Under the pieces are notes generated by a model. It saw only the letters and a list, made by a program, of their open reading frames with translations. It had not been told where the DNA came from and ran no database searches. Shown one piece after another: positions 5,709 through 5,781 of a stretch of DNA of 5,781 nt. A program made the position numbers and the translations under genes. Every line of letters begins with the position of its first letter. Position 1 is the stretch's first letter. This DNA comes from CAYJOG01 sp964371695 [NCBI: uncultured bacterium] (GTDB lineage: Bacteria; CAYJOG01). The stretch is from positions 14,288 to 20,068 of the forward strand of contig CAYJOG010000005.1 in the NCBI GenBank assembly GCA_964371695.1, read 5' to 3'.

Positions 5709-5781
5709 ATGCCTGAAATATTTTGGCGGGATTGTGTGTTGTGGGGTGTGCTGGCCTGTTTCGTGCGTCTGCTGGGGGCCT
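5658..5781 (+). CDS. N-terminus of a putative membrane protein, possibly a second glycosyltransferase (3' partial)
   Basis: The frame is open from ATG 5658 to the window edge (41 codons). From a second ATG at 5709 the product starts MPEIFWRDCVLWGVLACFVR and runs on into LLGA, i.e. a short polar start entering a hydrophobic helix. The arrangement of a first helix ending in (F/L)VRLLG is common at the start of GT39-type and other GT-C membrane glycosyltransferases, and the divergent neighbour is one, so a paralogue is plausible. I prefer the start at 5709: it follows a purine-rich GGGGAAGGA (5700-5708), whereas 5658 has only GGAGAAG about 16 bases away, and the 17 extra residues are polar and low in complexity. 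The longer frame is given here so that nothing is lost. Function rests on too few residues to be more than a guess. Confidence 0.55.
   Translation, partial: MAANENPKNPLGLSGEGMPEIFWRDCVLWGVLACFVRLLGA
5679..5702 (-). terminator. Terminator-like hairpin facing left
   Basis: On the minus strand, CCCGCTT (5702-5696) and AAGCGGG (5690-5684) form a 7-bp stem around AGGCC, followed at once by TTTTT (5683-5679), then GGGG and TTTT. This is the form of an intrinsic terminator for leftward transcription, yet no leftward gene is evident to its right. On the plus strand the 3' arm overlaps the GGGG of the likely ribosome-binding region for ATG 5709, so it might instead reduce translation of that gene. 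Confidence 0.4.

Noticed and set aside
5615-5781. Minus-strand frame open from the right edge, ending in TGA that overlaps the glycosyltransferase ATG (ATGA)
   Set aside because: The 4-base overlap is attractive, but the peptide is Ser/Pro/Arg/Thr-rich with no family features, the terminator-like hairpin lies inside it, and the opposite strand gives a more credible membrane-protein start.

Overview
This 5.8-kb window looks like chromosomal DNA of a Gram-negative bacterium, most likely a proteobacterium. The reasons are a periplasmic binding protein with a Sec signal peptide, a two-helix membrane sensor phosphatase, a GT39-type membrane glycosyltransferase, G+C-rich coding sequence and frequent non-ATG starts. 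I cannot name the genus from sequence alone.

Layout, left to right. (1) 1-217, plus: the C-terminal end of a class-I glutamine amidotransferase of the TrpG/PabA type. (2) 218-2041, minus: a membrane-anchored SpoIIE/RsbU-type (PPM) serine phosphatase with a large periplasmic sensor region that looks internally duplicated and has no HAMP domain. It abuts the stop codon of the amidotransferase gene with no spacer. (3) 2106-3080, plus: a PhnD-like periplasmic substrate-binding protein, divergent from the phosphatase and without transporter partners in view. (4) 3079-3435: a gene-poor segment built largely of inverted repeats. Its two ends carry near-identical inverted copies of a GATACCRATTC motif and lie at the stop codons of the flanking convergent genes. 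It contains two very small overlapping ORFs with Shine-Dalgarno sequences and a hairpin with a U-tract that can terminate the next gene. (5) 3441-5618, minus: a 725-residue GT39/PMT-type membrane glycosyltransferase with a long soluble C-terminal part. (6) 5619-5708: a divergent intergenic segment with a terminator-like hairpin facing left. (7) 5658 (or 5709)-5781, plus: the first residues of another membrane protein cut by the window edge, possibly a second glycosyltransferase.

How the genes may work together: the phosphatase and the binding protein share a short divergent control region, so they may form one signalling unit in which the binding protein delivers or senses a ligand and the phosphatase relays it to a cytoplasmic STAS/anti-sigma switch. 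This is inference; no switch partner is in the window. The glycosyltransferase pair would belong to envelope glycan or lipid glycosylation. The most unusual part is the 357-bp inverted-repeat segment, which resembles a non-autonomous mobile element.
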